The notes under the pieces: generated by a model
Database searches by the model: none
Told to the model about the DNA's origin: nothing
Seen by the model: the letters and a program-made list of their open reading frames with translations, nothing else
Program-made: the position numbers and the translations under genes
Assembly: GCA_027563935.2 (NCBI GenBank)
Contig: CM050447.1
Span: 78,787,461-78,851,460 of the forward strand
Reading direction: 5' to 3'
DNA from: Costus lasius
Lineage: Eukaryota > Streptophyta > Magnoliopsida > Zingiberales > Costaceae
DNA length: 64,000 nucleotides
In this document: positions 9,606-22,402 of the stretch, piece by piece
Layout of the letters: each line of letters begins with the position of its first letter
How positions within the stretch are numbered: position 1 is the first letter of the stretch

Positions 9606-11415
9606 TCAATCGAAACTGGGATCACTACTTTGCCTGCCAATCATTGTCTCTGGCCAGCAACCGCCGCCGTAAGCTTCTTCAACATCCATTAATCCAACAA
9701 TAGCGTACAATGGAACAACGCATAATCCTCTTGTTTGCAACTCGCCGCTGCTTTCTGCCTCTCCCTGAAAGTAGCATATTTTATTGTCACTGGCTTTTAC
9801 CTTTTACCAGTGTCAGTGTGTCAAGTTTGCGTTTACGTTTTTTTTTTTTTTTGGAAAATGGATAAAATATTGGAATTTTGTCTTTCGTCCGCTATGAATT
9901 CAATCATGAACAAGTGTCACAGAACATGGATCATCGGCATTTGTTTCTTTCTTTCTTTCTTTTAAGAAAAAGAAAAAAGACAATTCTTACCTGAAGATGT
10001 TCTTCAGACGATCCTATTCCAAAGCATGGAGCTGTCCGCATCTGCTTCATGGAGTTAGAATTATAGTCATTTTGAATAGTGAGATCCATTTTTTTAAAAA
10101 AAAAAAATCAGAAGATATTAAGGAAAAAAAATAATGTAGTTTGGATCCTAGAGTTTCAATCAACTTCTTTGATCACTCCCTCCACTATTCACAGCAGAAA
10201 TGCATACCCTTATTTGCTCATGGAGGAACTTGATAGAAAGGGCAGCTTCGTGAAGCACTGATGCAGTGTCCGTCTAAACAAACATCCAATCAATATTGAT
10301 TATCTTTAAATAATATAAAAATTAACGAATTAGTAAGCTTCCACACAAATCAGGACAATGTTTATAAGCTTTCTTTCTGCCTCTACAAGTATAAAATCTC
10401 TGACTGTTGGCACTGACCTTGCCGAAGGGAGAAACGAGCTGCTGAAGAGCGGTTATTTTATCCCCTAGTTTCTGGCTCCGCCTCACAGGTGCCTATCAGC
10501 ATCATGCAAAAAGTCAAATAGATCAAGCAAGAGAGGAAAAAAATTGCTCACACATACAGGCCAAGAAATCCCAAATTAAGATCTATTTAAAGAATTAATT
10601 ACTCTAGAGAGCGGCATTCCGGCCAGCGTTGCTGATTCATTCTGCAAATAACAAGACTTGAGTCTCTTCGATGGCGTTTTATGTTTGTTTGCTGGATCTC
10701 TAGCTATCAAACGCTTCCTCCTCTCCGGCCCAACCTGAAACAGGCAATCGCTCTAAAGAGATGTAGAAAATATAGATTGATAGATTTGCTTCTCCGATGC
10801 CTCCCTGTTAATTGACAACACACTCACTTTAGGATATTGAACTCCAGCAGTAACACAAGATAAACTGCCAGCGGCAGCAGCAGCTGCAGCAGTTGTAGTC
10901 ATCATCGGATCACCATAACTCCCTGTTCCATTAGATCATTCAAGATGATCAAGTCATAAATTGCAACTAATTAATCAATCAGTAGTACTCTTCTTTTTTG
11001 TTTCTGAGATCACCTGTGATAAATCCTGCGTTGGAATCGAGACATGTGGGGAAGTTATGACTCTGTAATGAGTAACCGTAGCTATTCGGAAGTGTGCCGC
11101 AGAAATTGCCACAGTTTCTGTTGACAAGTAGTAGCATCCATTAATTAATAATGTTAGAGCAGCAACTGACATGGCAATGTTACTTCTTACAGTCTTTCGA
11201 GCTCCATCGAGGCCTTGGAACTCTGCAGCCATGGTTCTGCGCTGCCTGCTTTGTAGGTGATGATGAATCAATTCCAGAATCCACGTCAAAAATTTTCATT
11301 GCGTACAATAATTGGCACGCTTACCCAAGTTGCTGACGGAAGACGAAGAAAGAGAGGAGGGGAAGACTGCGTCGTTCCACATTCCTAAACCGCCAGATTC
11401 CAGCAAGTGTAACAT
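9606..11415 (-). CDS. Atypical bHLH transcription factor (bHLH110/112/123-like), nine exons, one 2-bp frameshift
   Basis: A nuclear DNA-binding regulator. Coding exons on the minus strand: 11325-11415, 11191-11245, 11014-11117, 10828-10922, 10603-10734, 10418-10494, 10208-10273, 9991-10041, 9606-9764. All introns are GT-AG and phases agree throughout. The start ATG (11413-11415) has an in-frame TGA 15 codons upstream and no other ATG between. The N-terminus has MWNDAVFPSS; exon 5 is basic (ERRKRL, KRLKS); exon 6 gives LGDKITALQQ and exon 7 TDTASVLHEA and IKFLHEQIR, the diagnostic helix-loop-helix of this subgroup, which lacks the His-Glu-Arg E-box contacts. The end has GLCVVP as in bHLH112/123 relatives. 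Exon 6 is 77 bases where 75 fit: an extra CT at about 10440 (plus strand gagctctgctg) breaks the loop between helices. Without it the product would be 275 residues. It is either a sequencing error or a recent lesion. Confidence 0.85.
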
Positions 11416-13930
11416 GGTAGGCACTGGTACGATTGAATCGCGCAAGTAGAGAGAGCCTCAATCTATCTCAGTCCAGCAACTTAATCAAATTTGATGATGG
11501 AGCGAATAAGGTGCTAAAGGAGAAGCGAGTACCAGTGTGCCAAAGGTTCTTCTTCGATCCCTCTCTGCAAAAGGTCGATACTGAGACGAAGAGAGCTAGC
11601 CAGCTAGCTTCTTATTGCGTTACAGGTTGCCAAGTTTGGATGTGGAACTAATGAATGCATGCATCAACGATCTTTATTTCTTCAAAACGTGAGCTTTTTG
11701 AGGAAAGCTTAGCATCCGAGAAAAAGGCGGAGATGGAAGAGAGGGAGGAGGAAGAACCGATCGAAGCGGAATGGGAGGTGATAGAGATTGGCACAGAAAT
11801 GGCAAGACTGGGCAAGAAATCAAAGTCGAGCAAAGAAAGGCCAAGAGTCGCGATTAAAAGTTCATCCGTTTCCCATCTCTATCAATTCCTTGACCTGGCT
11901 ATAAATGACACCTTCATTTATTGTGTATGTACTTGCGAGTAATTAATCAAGTTGAACTGCCTTCTCCCTCCTCTTTCCAACAGTTGACTGTTTTATTTCG
12001 CCTGCTGAGTTTCCTTTGAGACAAATTGATGCTAAAATAAGCTCTTTTGTCAATCGTGTTTAGGTTAAAATGAGCTTTACGTGGAGGTCTCCAACATTTC
12101 TATCGTCAGTTGGCTGCAGATTCATCTTATACTATTTCTTTAGGTGAAAAATCTTACAATATTATTGCACTAATACTTGCACTCTTATCTTTTTCTAAAG
12201 ATGCTTTGACTATATGATGAACACCATTTTCCTCCCTCATCGTCTTATGTTTTTGTTTTCACTGGAATGTCAGAACTTGGTCAATTACAAAATCATCAAA
12301 AAGTCAGACCTGAACTATATATATATATTGGCACAACAGTACTACTTCAAGATTCCTCCTATATTTTAATATAGAAGCCATCAGTCTTCTTCTTTTTACT
12401 AATTAAAATTTATAAGACCCGTAATTAGTCCTGCTATTTATTAGTTTGGTTTAGGAAATCCTGCACGAAAGGTTATAAAACATATATAAGAAGGTGATGA
12501 TTCTAAAAATGAGTGAAGCATACTGCTTCATTTGGGTAGACAATGCATTCAATGATCCCTGGAAATCAAACTCAAGTTGCTACTTTTATATTTTGCTTTA
12601 GTTTTCTTCTCGCTATATATGCAAGTCACTGTTTAATTTGCTTCGACTTGGATCTGTAATAACATCTCAGCATTTAATTTACGAGTATAAATCTTCAGAT
12701 AATGCACACAGAAAGATGCAAATGAGCGGTCATCTTTGACCTTCTTCATCTTCTGCAAAAGTGATCGCCGGTCGAACATGGTTCAACTTATTATATTGTG
12801 CGAGGTTCAAGAAAATATACAGATACACAGCATATCAGATTTCTCCCCATATTCTATTCTCTAGTCAACGGGTTTGACTTAATTGTATCATACCTGCGTA
12901 CCGTCAAAGTGCTCTCGTGAGTACAAAAAAAAAAAAAAATGCTCTCGTGAGTGATGTCAGGAAGCTTATAAAGAAGACAGGTTTGGTGGTGAACAAGTCA
13001 ATTTAAATTCTTTAATAGTACGACTAATTCCTGAAGCAAAAAAGTCGTGGCCTGCTGACGGAATCTTTGACATTGTCTGAAACTCATATTTAATTTGGAA
13101 GAGAAACTATATATATACCGGCCTGATCTTACGGCCCAAATGACTTAAATGACACATATTTAATTTGGAAGGCCCAGATTAAAACCTAGCGATCCAACGC
13201 CTCTACGATTTCCCAACTGGTTTCACTTTTTTTTTTTTTTTGAAAAAAAAGTAAGTAATTAATGAAGGATGAGAGAATGGGGTAGATTTGGTGCTGCTAA
13301 TGCCATCCAAGTTCAATCGGTGAAGGCTAGTAAGTTATAAGTGAGCCAAACTCAAGAATAGGCACAAATAGGTGAGAAGCTATAGGAAATGAGCATCCAT
13401 GAACCTATAACCTTGTTAAAAAAAACTACACTTCATTAAGTTTACTAACATTACTCTAATGGAGAACAAAATGGTCTGAATCTATAGTGATATTGGGGCA
13501 ACTTAGCCAATATTGGCTAAATCAACTACGATAATGTGTGCTATATGACTGCACATTGTTTGGGAGTGTATTCAATTTAACATGTAGCAGAAGTTTATTT
13601 TTAGTTAAATATAAGTATATAGAGGCATTTCTATGTTAACCTAGGTCACATCATCTTTTGCATTTCACATTTAAACATTACAACAGGTCATACTACAGAT
13701 ACTCAACTCAGACAAGCTATACTAAACGCCTCAAGCTCAAGCTTAACTTAAGAACAAAGCTCAACTAGTTCAAAAGTCAAGAAAATAAAGCTTCCAACAT
13801 ATTAAAATGTTGGCTTCGAATTAAGAAAATAAATAGAATTTCACAAAAGAAAAGACTTTCATAGCAGAGAAAAAAAACTAATGTAAACAAGGAAAGATGT
13901 ATCAAGAATATTCTCTGGTCAGTGGCTACT
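11416..13930. other. Upstream region of the bHLH gene; no gene seen
   Basis: This probably contains the promoter and 5' UTR of the minus-strand bHLH gene, but I find no convincing TATA box on that strand. An acidic ORF at 11655-11942 has no family resemblance. The stretch has A-runs, short (TA)n at about 12318, and a small repeated 'TGCTCTCGTGAGT' flanking an A-run at about 12912-12953. Confidence 0.4.
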
Positions 13931-14050
13931 CTTCAAAAGGAAAGGTATTAAGCAAAATCACTACCAATGTGAATGACTTCACAAGAAGGGTATTACGCAA
14001 ATCATCACCAATGTGAATGGTTTCACAAGGAAAAGTATCAAAGAATTATC
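13930..14050. repeat. Short tandem repeat, about 48 bp, two to three copies
   Basis: 'AAATCA.(C/T)ACCAATGTGAATG.(C/T)TTCACAAG(A/G)A' recurs at about 13955 and 14002 with a partial third copy upstream. The 14050-14780 stretch has (TA)n at 14411-14432, poly-A/T runs and nothing else. Confidence 0.5.
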
Positions 14051-14830
14051 CTCATCATGAGCAATCATAAAGAAGGCAAGACTAACAGCAGATCCTTCTC
14101 AATTTTTTTTTTTCAGAAATGGATCATTTTCACAAGACAGCATTGTCATGGAGCATCAACCAAAAGGAGGCAACTCCAAGATTATTGGGCAAATGTCTTA
14201 GTGAAAACATATATTAATTTTATAATGGGCTTCTTTCTTGTTGACTCCTATGCTTCTCTCCAATTGCTTCTCCTTCTGCTCTTTTCTAGTTAGAGCTTCC
14301 TTTCTTTGTCTCCTTATCTTCTTCTCAAGTGATGAGTTCCCTGGTGTGACGGACTGGGTTGGTGACCCTTTTATTTTATGTACCCCGAATGATTATCTCT
14401 GATATTTATCCAGACATATATATATATATATATTGATGTTGTCTTGCTATGGATATGGATTGTTCGGACACTGATGTAGGACGGAAGCGTATGACAATTC
14501 TACTAATTTGAAATTAATTTTTTTATTTTTTTATTTTTAAAAAAAAAACTTCAAAGTTCAGAAAAATAGTAGATTTTCAGGGCAATAAAAATAATTATTT
14601 AGGAAAAGTTGCTATACCCTGTAGAAAAATCCATATGTCCAAAATTCAAACTGATTAAACCACATTGTAAACTAAACCTAGTTCTTTGAATCATGTAAAA
14701 ATTAAAGCATGGAGAACTTTCTGGAATGTAGGGCATATACAATAAAACAGCTAGTCAGATCAAAAGAATTAACACAGCACAGAAAATTATTAAGTAGCAA
14801 TTGTTGCAATGCATTCTAGGATCATTCGTT

Positions 14831-15132
14831 GCATCTGGAATGAAGCCATCTGATCCGAGAGGTAGAGAAAGATGCATTCTTCTTGACCGTGCCGAGTTTA
14901 GAAATTTGTGCTCCACCGAAGGCTTAAATACCTGCAGAGAAAAAGGACTAATCGATCAAATAGTTGCAGAATTTGTGCAGAATCGTATCATTCTTCAAAA
15001 GTTGCATGGTATCCTTGGTTAATCTGTGGAATCTGGATTCAGTCCAACTGGTCCATATGATAGAACAAGATTTGATCTTTCTAATCGTGCCAAAGTTCTA
15101 GAATTTTGTTGCGCTGATTGCTTAAGAAACCT
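14831..15132. repeat. Diverged tandem duplication (two copies 198 bp apart)
   Basis: 'ATCTGGA' through 'GA.CGTGCC.A.TT.TAGAA.TTTG' and on to 'GCTTAA' occurs at about 14831-14935 and again at about 15029-15132 with roughly one base in three or four changed. Both copies are open in places but show no protein family signature. Confidence 0.5.
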
Positions 15133-15139
15133 GCTGAAA

Positions 15140-16310
15140 TAAGCGTAATCAAATTAGTATTAAGGCAAACAGGAAACTTGAACAGGGAGTCTGGAAAATA
15201 GAGGGAGCAAAGCTGGCGCCGATCAACGACGCTGGGACATGGATCGTTTGTCGACGGCGTTGGAGTCGAGATGGAATGATGTTGAAGACGTCGGAGCACC
15301 GATGAGAGGTCGCGGAGGAGGCGAGGACGGCGTCGGAGTACAGGCGAAAGCGGAGAAGCAGATGTTCAGCCGAACTAGAGAAGTGCGGGAGCGGAGCAGG
15401 GATCGTCGGCGTTCGTCCTGTGGTGCACAATCACCGGAACTGCTATGTCTGGAGGTTGATATGATTGATGACAGGGCGTGGCCAGAGTTTAGGGGCGGAC
15501 GGTGGCCAGTCGGAGGAGGACGACGGTGAAAGGCAGGACTAGGGCGGAAACTGGGCGGAAATAGGGGGAACACGTCTGTGTTTCAATTCTGGCAATCCCG
15601 AAGGCGGAAGGTTCTTCACGGGACGGAGGCGTGGTGGCTGAAGTTTTAGAGAGATCCGACGACTGGATCGTCGGCGGCGTGGTTGCAAACTTTCGAAGAT
15701 CTGGGAGTTGAAGTTGCAGGGAAATAGAGGAGAGTTGGAGGAGGAAGAAGATGGTAGAGAAGAGAGGAAGCGAGGAGGGGCTCGGCCCTATAAGGAGAAA
15801 AGAACGGAGAGCATCCGATAGAAGAGGAATTATACTAGAAGAAAACTACTTCATTAAGCTAAATCATCAAATCTCTTGTCTGTTACAATTATTCTTGCAA
15901 GCGATACATATAGCTGAAGCTTTGCAGGCGAACGAGTTTGGGTTGAGCGAAGGTGGCTGCACGTTGAGCTTTTCATGTTGGCTGCTAAGTGAATGTTGCA
16001 AGTTTCCATTCTTTGCAGCGTGCGCTTGATGAAATCTTTGATGGTTTGATTTGAAGCAGGGCGTTGGATGAGATCTGATGCTGATTTGGAGTGGGCGCAA
16101 ATGCAAGTTCTGATTTGTGCGTTGTGGCAACTTCTTCCTTGCTGAGCTTGAGTTTCTTCAACGTGTTGAAGTAGTTATTTTTTTATTTATCAGGCTAGCT
16201 TTACCAGTGAGCTTGCTAGCTTATTCGACAGCTTCCAAGCCTTTGACTAGGGTAGTCGTAGGCTCTATTTGTACCTTCGTGGCTTGTGCTCGCTGCCTCC
16301 ATCAGACACA
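15140..16310. other. GC-richer stretch without a supported gene
   Basis: Positions 15200-15800 are G-rich on plus and give overlapping Pro/Ser/Arg-rich ORFs on both strands (15223-15573 minus, 15239-15529 plus), a pattern of composition rather than coding. It could be the leader of an unrecognised gene or transposon. I see no start-splice-stop arrangement that I can defend. Confidence 0.35.
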
Positions 16311-16314
16311 GCCT

Positions 16315-16510
16315 CTCTACATTTATAGTGAATATGCAATGTGTCCGAGTTTATGGATTATGCAGACATCACCTCTATGCATTTGTGGTGTATATGTGAT
16401 ATGTCCGAGTTTATTTGATGATTCACATGCCACCCTTAGGCTCATGTAGACACTTATATTATATGGTCGCAATGGATTTGTGGTACACATGTGAGGTGTC
16501 TAGGTACTAG
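16315..16510. repeat. Degenerate tandem repeat, about 60-bp unit, three copies
   Basis: 'CTa(C/T)...ATTT(G/A)T(G/A)GTG.ATATG..ATGTGTC..AGTTTA' recurs at about 16317, 16374 and 16465. From 16511 to 17686 I see no ORF or named element; the sequence is transposon-like in texture but unassigned. Confidence 0.45.
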
Positions 16511-17686
16511 CATGGCGAGCTATCTTGGTTGGACTCGGGCTAGTGGTGAGTCGTCTTGGTTGGTGCCGGATTCACATAGTTGGATATTTAAGGATCCTTG
16601 TTTACTATGGGTCACTAAGATTGAGTAGTATGAGTCTACTAAGACACTAGTTAGGTTGGAGCCACAATGATCTCTCGTGCCAGAGCTCACCATGATATGT
16701 GAGCATGCTCGACTGGGTCAAGTGGACTGACACACTAAGCCACCTAGTATCGAGGATAAGGGAGTACTGTTATGAGTTGGGTGCAGACCCTGATGTCAAT
16801 AGGTTCATGCACCATCTAGTGCTGAACTGTGGTATTACGAACGAGATCGCGACAACTGCGTGAAGGTAATGGGCATGTGTCCAAGTGCGCTATGGTGTAC
16901 TGATTTGCTGTGTTACCTAACGCCCAGAAGTTAGTAGGATGATATAAACACAGTGAGGTGATGGTAACAAGCAAAACCACATGAGACACATTTCAGGATA
17001 TACACCCTAACTCAATGGTGGAGCACTAAGGTCCACATTGGCAGATGTAGACAGGCCAGGGCCAATTAACGATGGACGTATCGAGTTAGTAGGGCTAGTG
17101 TTGCTAGATATTGGCTTAGCTGATCCATGGATGGATATCTCCCATGTGCCCTTGAGAGTTTGTCAGTCGAGGACTAGAGTGACGTTGTTTGCTAAAGATT
17201 GTTAGATGAAGTTGAGCGCTCTCCCATGCGGTCCACTAGAGGGTGAGTTAGACATAGCCACCCGGCTCAAGAGCTAACCAGGAAGAACTGAACCCCTCGC
17301 ATAGGGATTAAGAAGTCTAAACTAGCTTAAGAATGCAAACGTGTCTAATGAGCCGGCGTACATGCAATTAAGGAGAAGCGAAGGGAGGCGAACTCCCTTC
17401 ACGCACGACACCTCAGATGGCTAGTGATCCACGCGAGACACACATGTTGTGGGGGCTATGTTTTGCTGTAGGGTGCCCTTCTGCAAGTTTTTCCAGCGGG
17501 GTGCTCTTATCTACATCGCACGAATCTTAATGAGATCGATCATGAATCTTAAAAAAATATTTATAATACTAATTGTTATATGCTTTTAACTTGCGTTATA
17601 TGATATTACCGTTACAGCCACTATACAATAAATTACACCTATTATACGATAAAATACAACCATTATATGATAAATTACAGTCATTA

Positions 17687-19062
17687 TGCGACAGCAAATG
17701 CACGACTTTATCGAAGTAATAAAATAATATTGTTCCTACGAGGATCTAGCGGTCAATTACTGATTATACGTTTAATCTATAGTTAGATGAGTCAATAAGT
17801 GTTTTTGATCGAAAATTTTAAAGCGAATTGAAAGCAAAAGCGAGCGTTCGAGTAGAGAACTATGAGGAGAAAGTTAGGACTCGGGTTTCACCACGTTGAC
17901 AATCTAGAATTTATAAAATAAATCTAAGCAAGAAAAATTAATGTGTCAAAAGTGATTCATCCGCGTGTACAGATTACCTTCTCTCGGAGTGTAATCCGGT
18001 ACTTAATCACAATAATTCCCTACTCTCATGGTAATTATTATAATTAAGCCCCTTAAACTCTGTGATGAATCATAAAAATCCTTCAAGTAAACTCAAACTA
18101 CTCTCATGATTGAGTTCACAGGTTTGAAAAGAATAGATCCGACATCGCAATTCACCTCTCAGTTCATCTCGCGATGTCTCAAACGCAAAAATACTTTGCC
18201 AAAGCATTTATACGAAATAGAGTACGATTCAAATCAAATAAACACAATAAAAATTCTTAACAAAGATGAATACATGATTTAATTCATAGAAACATCAATA
18301 GGCTATGCCCTAATCCCGAAATAGAAGTTTAAGCGTACATGTTCATTCTAAACGACATTTAATTTTTAGAATATAGCATGAAAACTCTATCGAAATACAA
18401 GGAAACACAAGGAGATTCAAGATAACCATTCTCTTCAATTAGGAGATGAAGATTGAGCCATAAAATCCCTCCTTTGCGTGATCCCCGCGTTAGAATTTTG
18501 CCCGGAACTTGCTTTCGCCCTAGCCATCGCTTCTGTCCAAAATTGCCCAAAGAGTCCCCCCTAATTCGGTTCAAAATATTCTTTTTTATAGTTCAATCCA
18601 TGTGGGACACTCTTAGGAAGGTTCTCCTAAGTTTTCATCAAATTCTAACTTGATTTGGGGTTGAAAAAACTACTATTGGCAACAATATTCATGGCCTATG
18701 AATGTATTCACAACCACGCCTATGAACGTCTCGCTGCATAAGTCTGTTTTCTGCACAGCAATGTATTCACAGCCCGTGAATACATTCATAGCTGCGCCTG
18801 TGAATGTTTTGCACTGAACTCTAATTTGCCTCAAATTTGCCATACGGTCTCATCTTTTCATCGTGAATGGCCTCATGACATCAAAACTCGCTAAATCTAT
18901 CATTTTTTAGTGATATTATCTGCATTTGCATGAAAACTAAGAAAAGTAAAGATTCTATATAATATGAGAGAAAAACATCATAAAATATTATAAAATCCTA
19001 TAATTAAGCTCAAATAAGCATGTAAAATATGGTGGAAAATGTTATGTAAATGCAACACATCA
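17687..19062 (-). repeat. 3' LTR (1376 bp) of a minus-strand Athila-type element
   Basis: On the minus strand it starts TGATGTGTTGCATTTAC (19062) and ends TGCTGTCGCA (17687). The end block with GTGCA...GC and 'acttcgataaagtcgtgca' parallels the LTR ends at 23700 and 5400. A polypurine tract abuts the start at 19063. Hairpin-forming repeats lie at 18690-18810. Confidence 0.6.
18690..18810. repeat. Hairpin array ATTCAyrG...CyGTGAAT in the LTR
   Basis: 18763-18783 is GTATTCAC-AGCCC-GTGAATAC, perfect 8-bp arms. Neighbouring units are ATTCAT-GGCCT-ATGAAT near 18690 and ATTCATAG...CTGTGAAT near 18784. A related single unit occurs at 33232-33255. Confidence 0.65.
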
Positions 19063-19301
19063 AAATACCCTAGACTTAAAATTTTACTTGTCCTCAAGCA
19101 AGACAAAGATATGTGTAAGAAGAATGTAAAGATTTAAGGACATTTATTTGTTCTACCATGACATGTATTTAATCCGCAATCTATGCAACGATTCTTCAAA
19201 ACTTATGAAATTTAATCCATAACACATCAGAAATAGATTTTCAAGATTTTACAATCCAAGATAGATAAAATTCTATAATCCATATTATTGCATCCAAATT
19301 T
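19063..19301 (-). mobile_element. Polypurine tract and internal remnant of the minus-strand Athila-type element
   Basis: On minus, 19100-19063 reads ...GAGGACAAGTAAAATTTTAAGTCTAGGGTATTT then the LTR start, the same layout as 'gaggacaaac...aagtctggagtattt' before the 3' LTR at 31355. No ORF remains. The remnant resumes after the solo LTR at 21242. Confidence 0.55.
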
Positions 19302-21236
19302 TGTTGGGAAACTCCAGGGATTTTAAAAATTTTTACAAGACTTACAGCGGAAGTAAATCCCCGAAATAGGCTAGTCCCAAAAACCTAGAAAATCGGTTCA
19401 TGCGAGGGGGATCGACACGATGTAAGGAGAAAGATACCTCAAAGCAAATATGAGCAATGTCAATGCAAGCGCCCAAGCGTGCACCCTCTGCAGTTTCACA
19501 CATAGCCGATGCTCGAGTTCCCTTCTTCCACGCCCGGTGCTAGGCTCGAGAAGAAGATCCACGCCTTAGGGTTCTCCCTTGAACACTTGCACCACCCTCT
19601 AGCAAGGATAAGCCAAGAAGGAGGAGAGGAAGATGATGCCGCTAAGCCCTTTCTTCATTTGCGCCAAAGGAGGAGGATGAAGAAGAAGCTTGTGGCTAGG
19701 AAGAGGATGCTTGCGCCAATGCTATAAAGCTCTTTCCCCTTAAGGTTGCCCTTTCATATCAAGATGTGCTCACAAGAGAGGGGCAACAAGATGAAGTAAA
19801 TAGGCACAAGGTATGATGAGATATGCAGCTATGGTTAAGGATGGCGCCAATCAATGTTAGGGCTAAGGAAAGATACTAAGCTCTTTCCAAAACATCTCAA
19901 CATTAAGCCATACGCGCCTAGGACTTGCTATACAAGTTCATCAAGCCATATGTGCCCCAAGCCTTGCCATAGAGGCAAGCTTTCCATGCAAGGATAAGGC
20001 ATAGGCGACTAAGAGATGCCTAATGAAGCATTAGGCGCTAACTTAACCCCATTATACCCCTTAGGCGCCTTTATAAAGATTTTCTCCCCATTATACCCTT
20101 ATGCCCTGTTATCTCTTCATGACAACTTATTAGTAGATCCCCATTGGATAATGGGCTAGCCTAAACTTCATTACATATGTTAATTAAGCCATTGGATCCA
20201 ATCCAATACAACCCAAGTCAAATGTGGCTAACCATAGTTAACTTTAGGTCAACCTGCCAAAAATGAAGTTTGGCTCTAATAAGTCTCTTCCATCACGTCA
20301 GGCCATTGGCGTTGATGATATCTCCCAAATAGATCTGAGTTATCCAATAACTCGTTCATAAGACTACCCGATCAATGCGAGAACTCGAGTATCAAGGTGT
20401 GCGACCCTGGAGGTTCCTCTGACATTGGCAATGATGAACCAAGGTCATCACAAGCAGTGAGTGGCACCTAGCAGTATATCGCTACTACCCAAGTCTTCAG
20501 AATGGATATTGACATCGACATCCCTATCATCGCAATAAGGTACCTTTGCATTATAGTCTCTTTGCCAAACTGATGTCCGATTGAACAAGTATATCACCAC
20601 TTGTTTTCACCCAATCTCATGGTCATGACTAGATCAGGTTTTCACCTGGGTATGGCCATACATTTTCAGTCATGCAACCATAGGGGGCTCTATAAATATC
20701 AAGCTTCCCTCACGAAAGGGCAAATCCTTTGTCTATCTATTGATCTTCTCATATGGGTCGTGACATACTCAATGACAACCGTTATGACCTCCCAACTATG
20801 GTGAGATGTTAGGTTGTATCAAAGCATGTCCCTAACCATATAGAAGAGTCAATGACCTTAAGTCAATGGATCAATGCATCTCCTGTCACTTGTGAGGTTA
20901 ACTCATGACACTAAGTTACAGCCTCACAGCGGGTTGGTCCAGTATATCCACCACTGATATACCCATATGTATACGTTAGCACCTCGTGCTTAACCAGCCA
21001 ATATACTAGTCTCACATGTACCAGAGCTGTCCCATATCCACTCAGGTACTTGATTGGGGACAAGGTTTGAGCACAAATACAATCTATCTCCAAGGACATT
21101 ATCATGCAAGTATACAATGAACGCAGATGTAAACAAAGCATAATAATGACAATGCCAGAATGATATATATAAGATATCAACGTCAAGTAGTACAAAAGAT
21201 AGACCAACAACGGGTCCAAGGGCATATACACCAACA
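19302..21236. mobile_element. Solo LTR (1935 bp), TSD AATTT
   Basis: Ends are TGTTGG...CCAACA, a perfect 6-bp terminal inverted repeat, flanked directly by AATTT at 19297-19301 and 21237-21241. There is no primer site, polypurine tract or pol, so this is the scar of LTR-LTR recombination. The lineage is not certain; the TGTTGGGAAACTCC start is the kind I associate with Copia. It lies inside the minus-strand Athila-type remnant. Confidence 0.8.
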
Positions 21237-21241
21237 AATTT

Positions 21242-22137
21242 AACATACGAAATAGTTTGTACTTTCACTTAATAAATCTAAATTTACTTTTCAAGTGAAT
21301 TATCGTTTATAGATCCTTAGTGATAAACCTGAGTAGGGAGACTCTTAAAGCAGACTAGTCTTTAAACAATTATATGTCCTTTCCTATTAGCACTATAACA
21401 TTATTTAAAGTATACTACATAGTATTATAATAGAACTCATGGCCACAATCATGAAATATCAGCAGAGTTGTCCACTTGACATCCAGCTTACTTTTCCTTT
21501 TTTTTATTTCTTTTTTTTCTCATTTTCAAGGGAGTCGGTCAAGGGCATGATACTTAAATTGTTATCAATCTTTCTGCATGAGGGTTAAATAATTTTTTTT
21601 ATAAATTTTTTCATATTACTTGATCGAAATAGATTTAAAGTATACCAGCTCATGGTATAATATAACTCATGACTTCAGATTTTTAGACCAGAGGATTTGG
21701 AGCAAGTATCTTTATACATGTATCACTAATTTTCTTTACATAAAAATTTTCTATCAATCAAAAATAGAAGAATTAAACTTAAGTAGCTTCTACTCAACTC
21801 ATATCATAAGAGTGCGCAACATTTCATATGCACATTTTATTTATACCAGATCTCTGTTTACTCAAGAATCTTATCCTACATGCAATTCTAAAAATTTCTA
21901 AGCTATCAAATTAATTACTCAAAATGCTTCTTATATACGTTATCATAGATAAAACAAAATCGCGCCACTAAAATCATAGACATTCAAAATACAGTTTGAT
22001 ATAAATTAGAGAAAAATAATATACTTGTAATCACCCTAGACTTAAATCATTGTATACTATACATTATTTACTCCACAACTATCAATAAAAACCAAACATG
22101 CATTATCTGATAATATCGGAAAATACAAGTGTCAAAT
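21242..22137 (-). mobile_element. Internal remnant of a minus-strand Athila-type element, non-coding
   Basis: AT-rich sequence continuing 19301 on the far side of the solo LTR. A second polypurine-like block (minus: TTAAGTCTAGGGTGATTAC near 22050) is present. It is interrupted at 22138 by the large Athila-type element, whose TSD CAAAT starts its right flank at 32929. No ORF of interest. Confidence 0.4.
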
Positions 22138-22402
22138 TGATGCATTGCATTTTGGTAGTGTTTTTCCGTTGTATTTCATGTAAAATCTAGGCTTATTTCA
22201 ACACTTTTATACTCATTATAGCCTTATTTCCTTCATATCTTCGGAATCTTCACTTTTTGGTACTTTTATGCAATTTCAGGTAAAAACATCCTTTTTTTGA
22301 CATATTTCAAAGATTCTGAGGCCATGGGACGATTTCTCGTGTGAAGACGAAGTCACACGTCAAATTTGGGCTTAAATAGAGTTAGCTTCAAAAATACGGC
22401 CA

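Noticed and set aside
11655..11942. 95-codon acidic ORF upstream of the bHLH gene
   Set aside because: No family likeness, low complexity, and an overlapping ORF on the other strand of similar size.
15149..15573. Pro/Ser/Arg-rich ORFs on both strands
   Set aside because: Strong composition bias, no domain, no conserved start or splice pattern.
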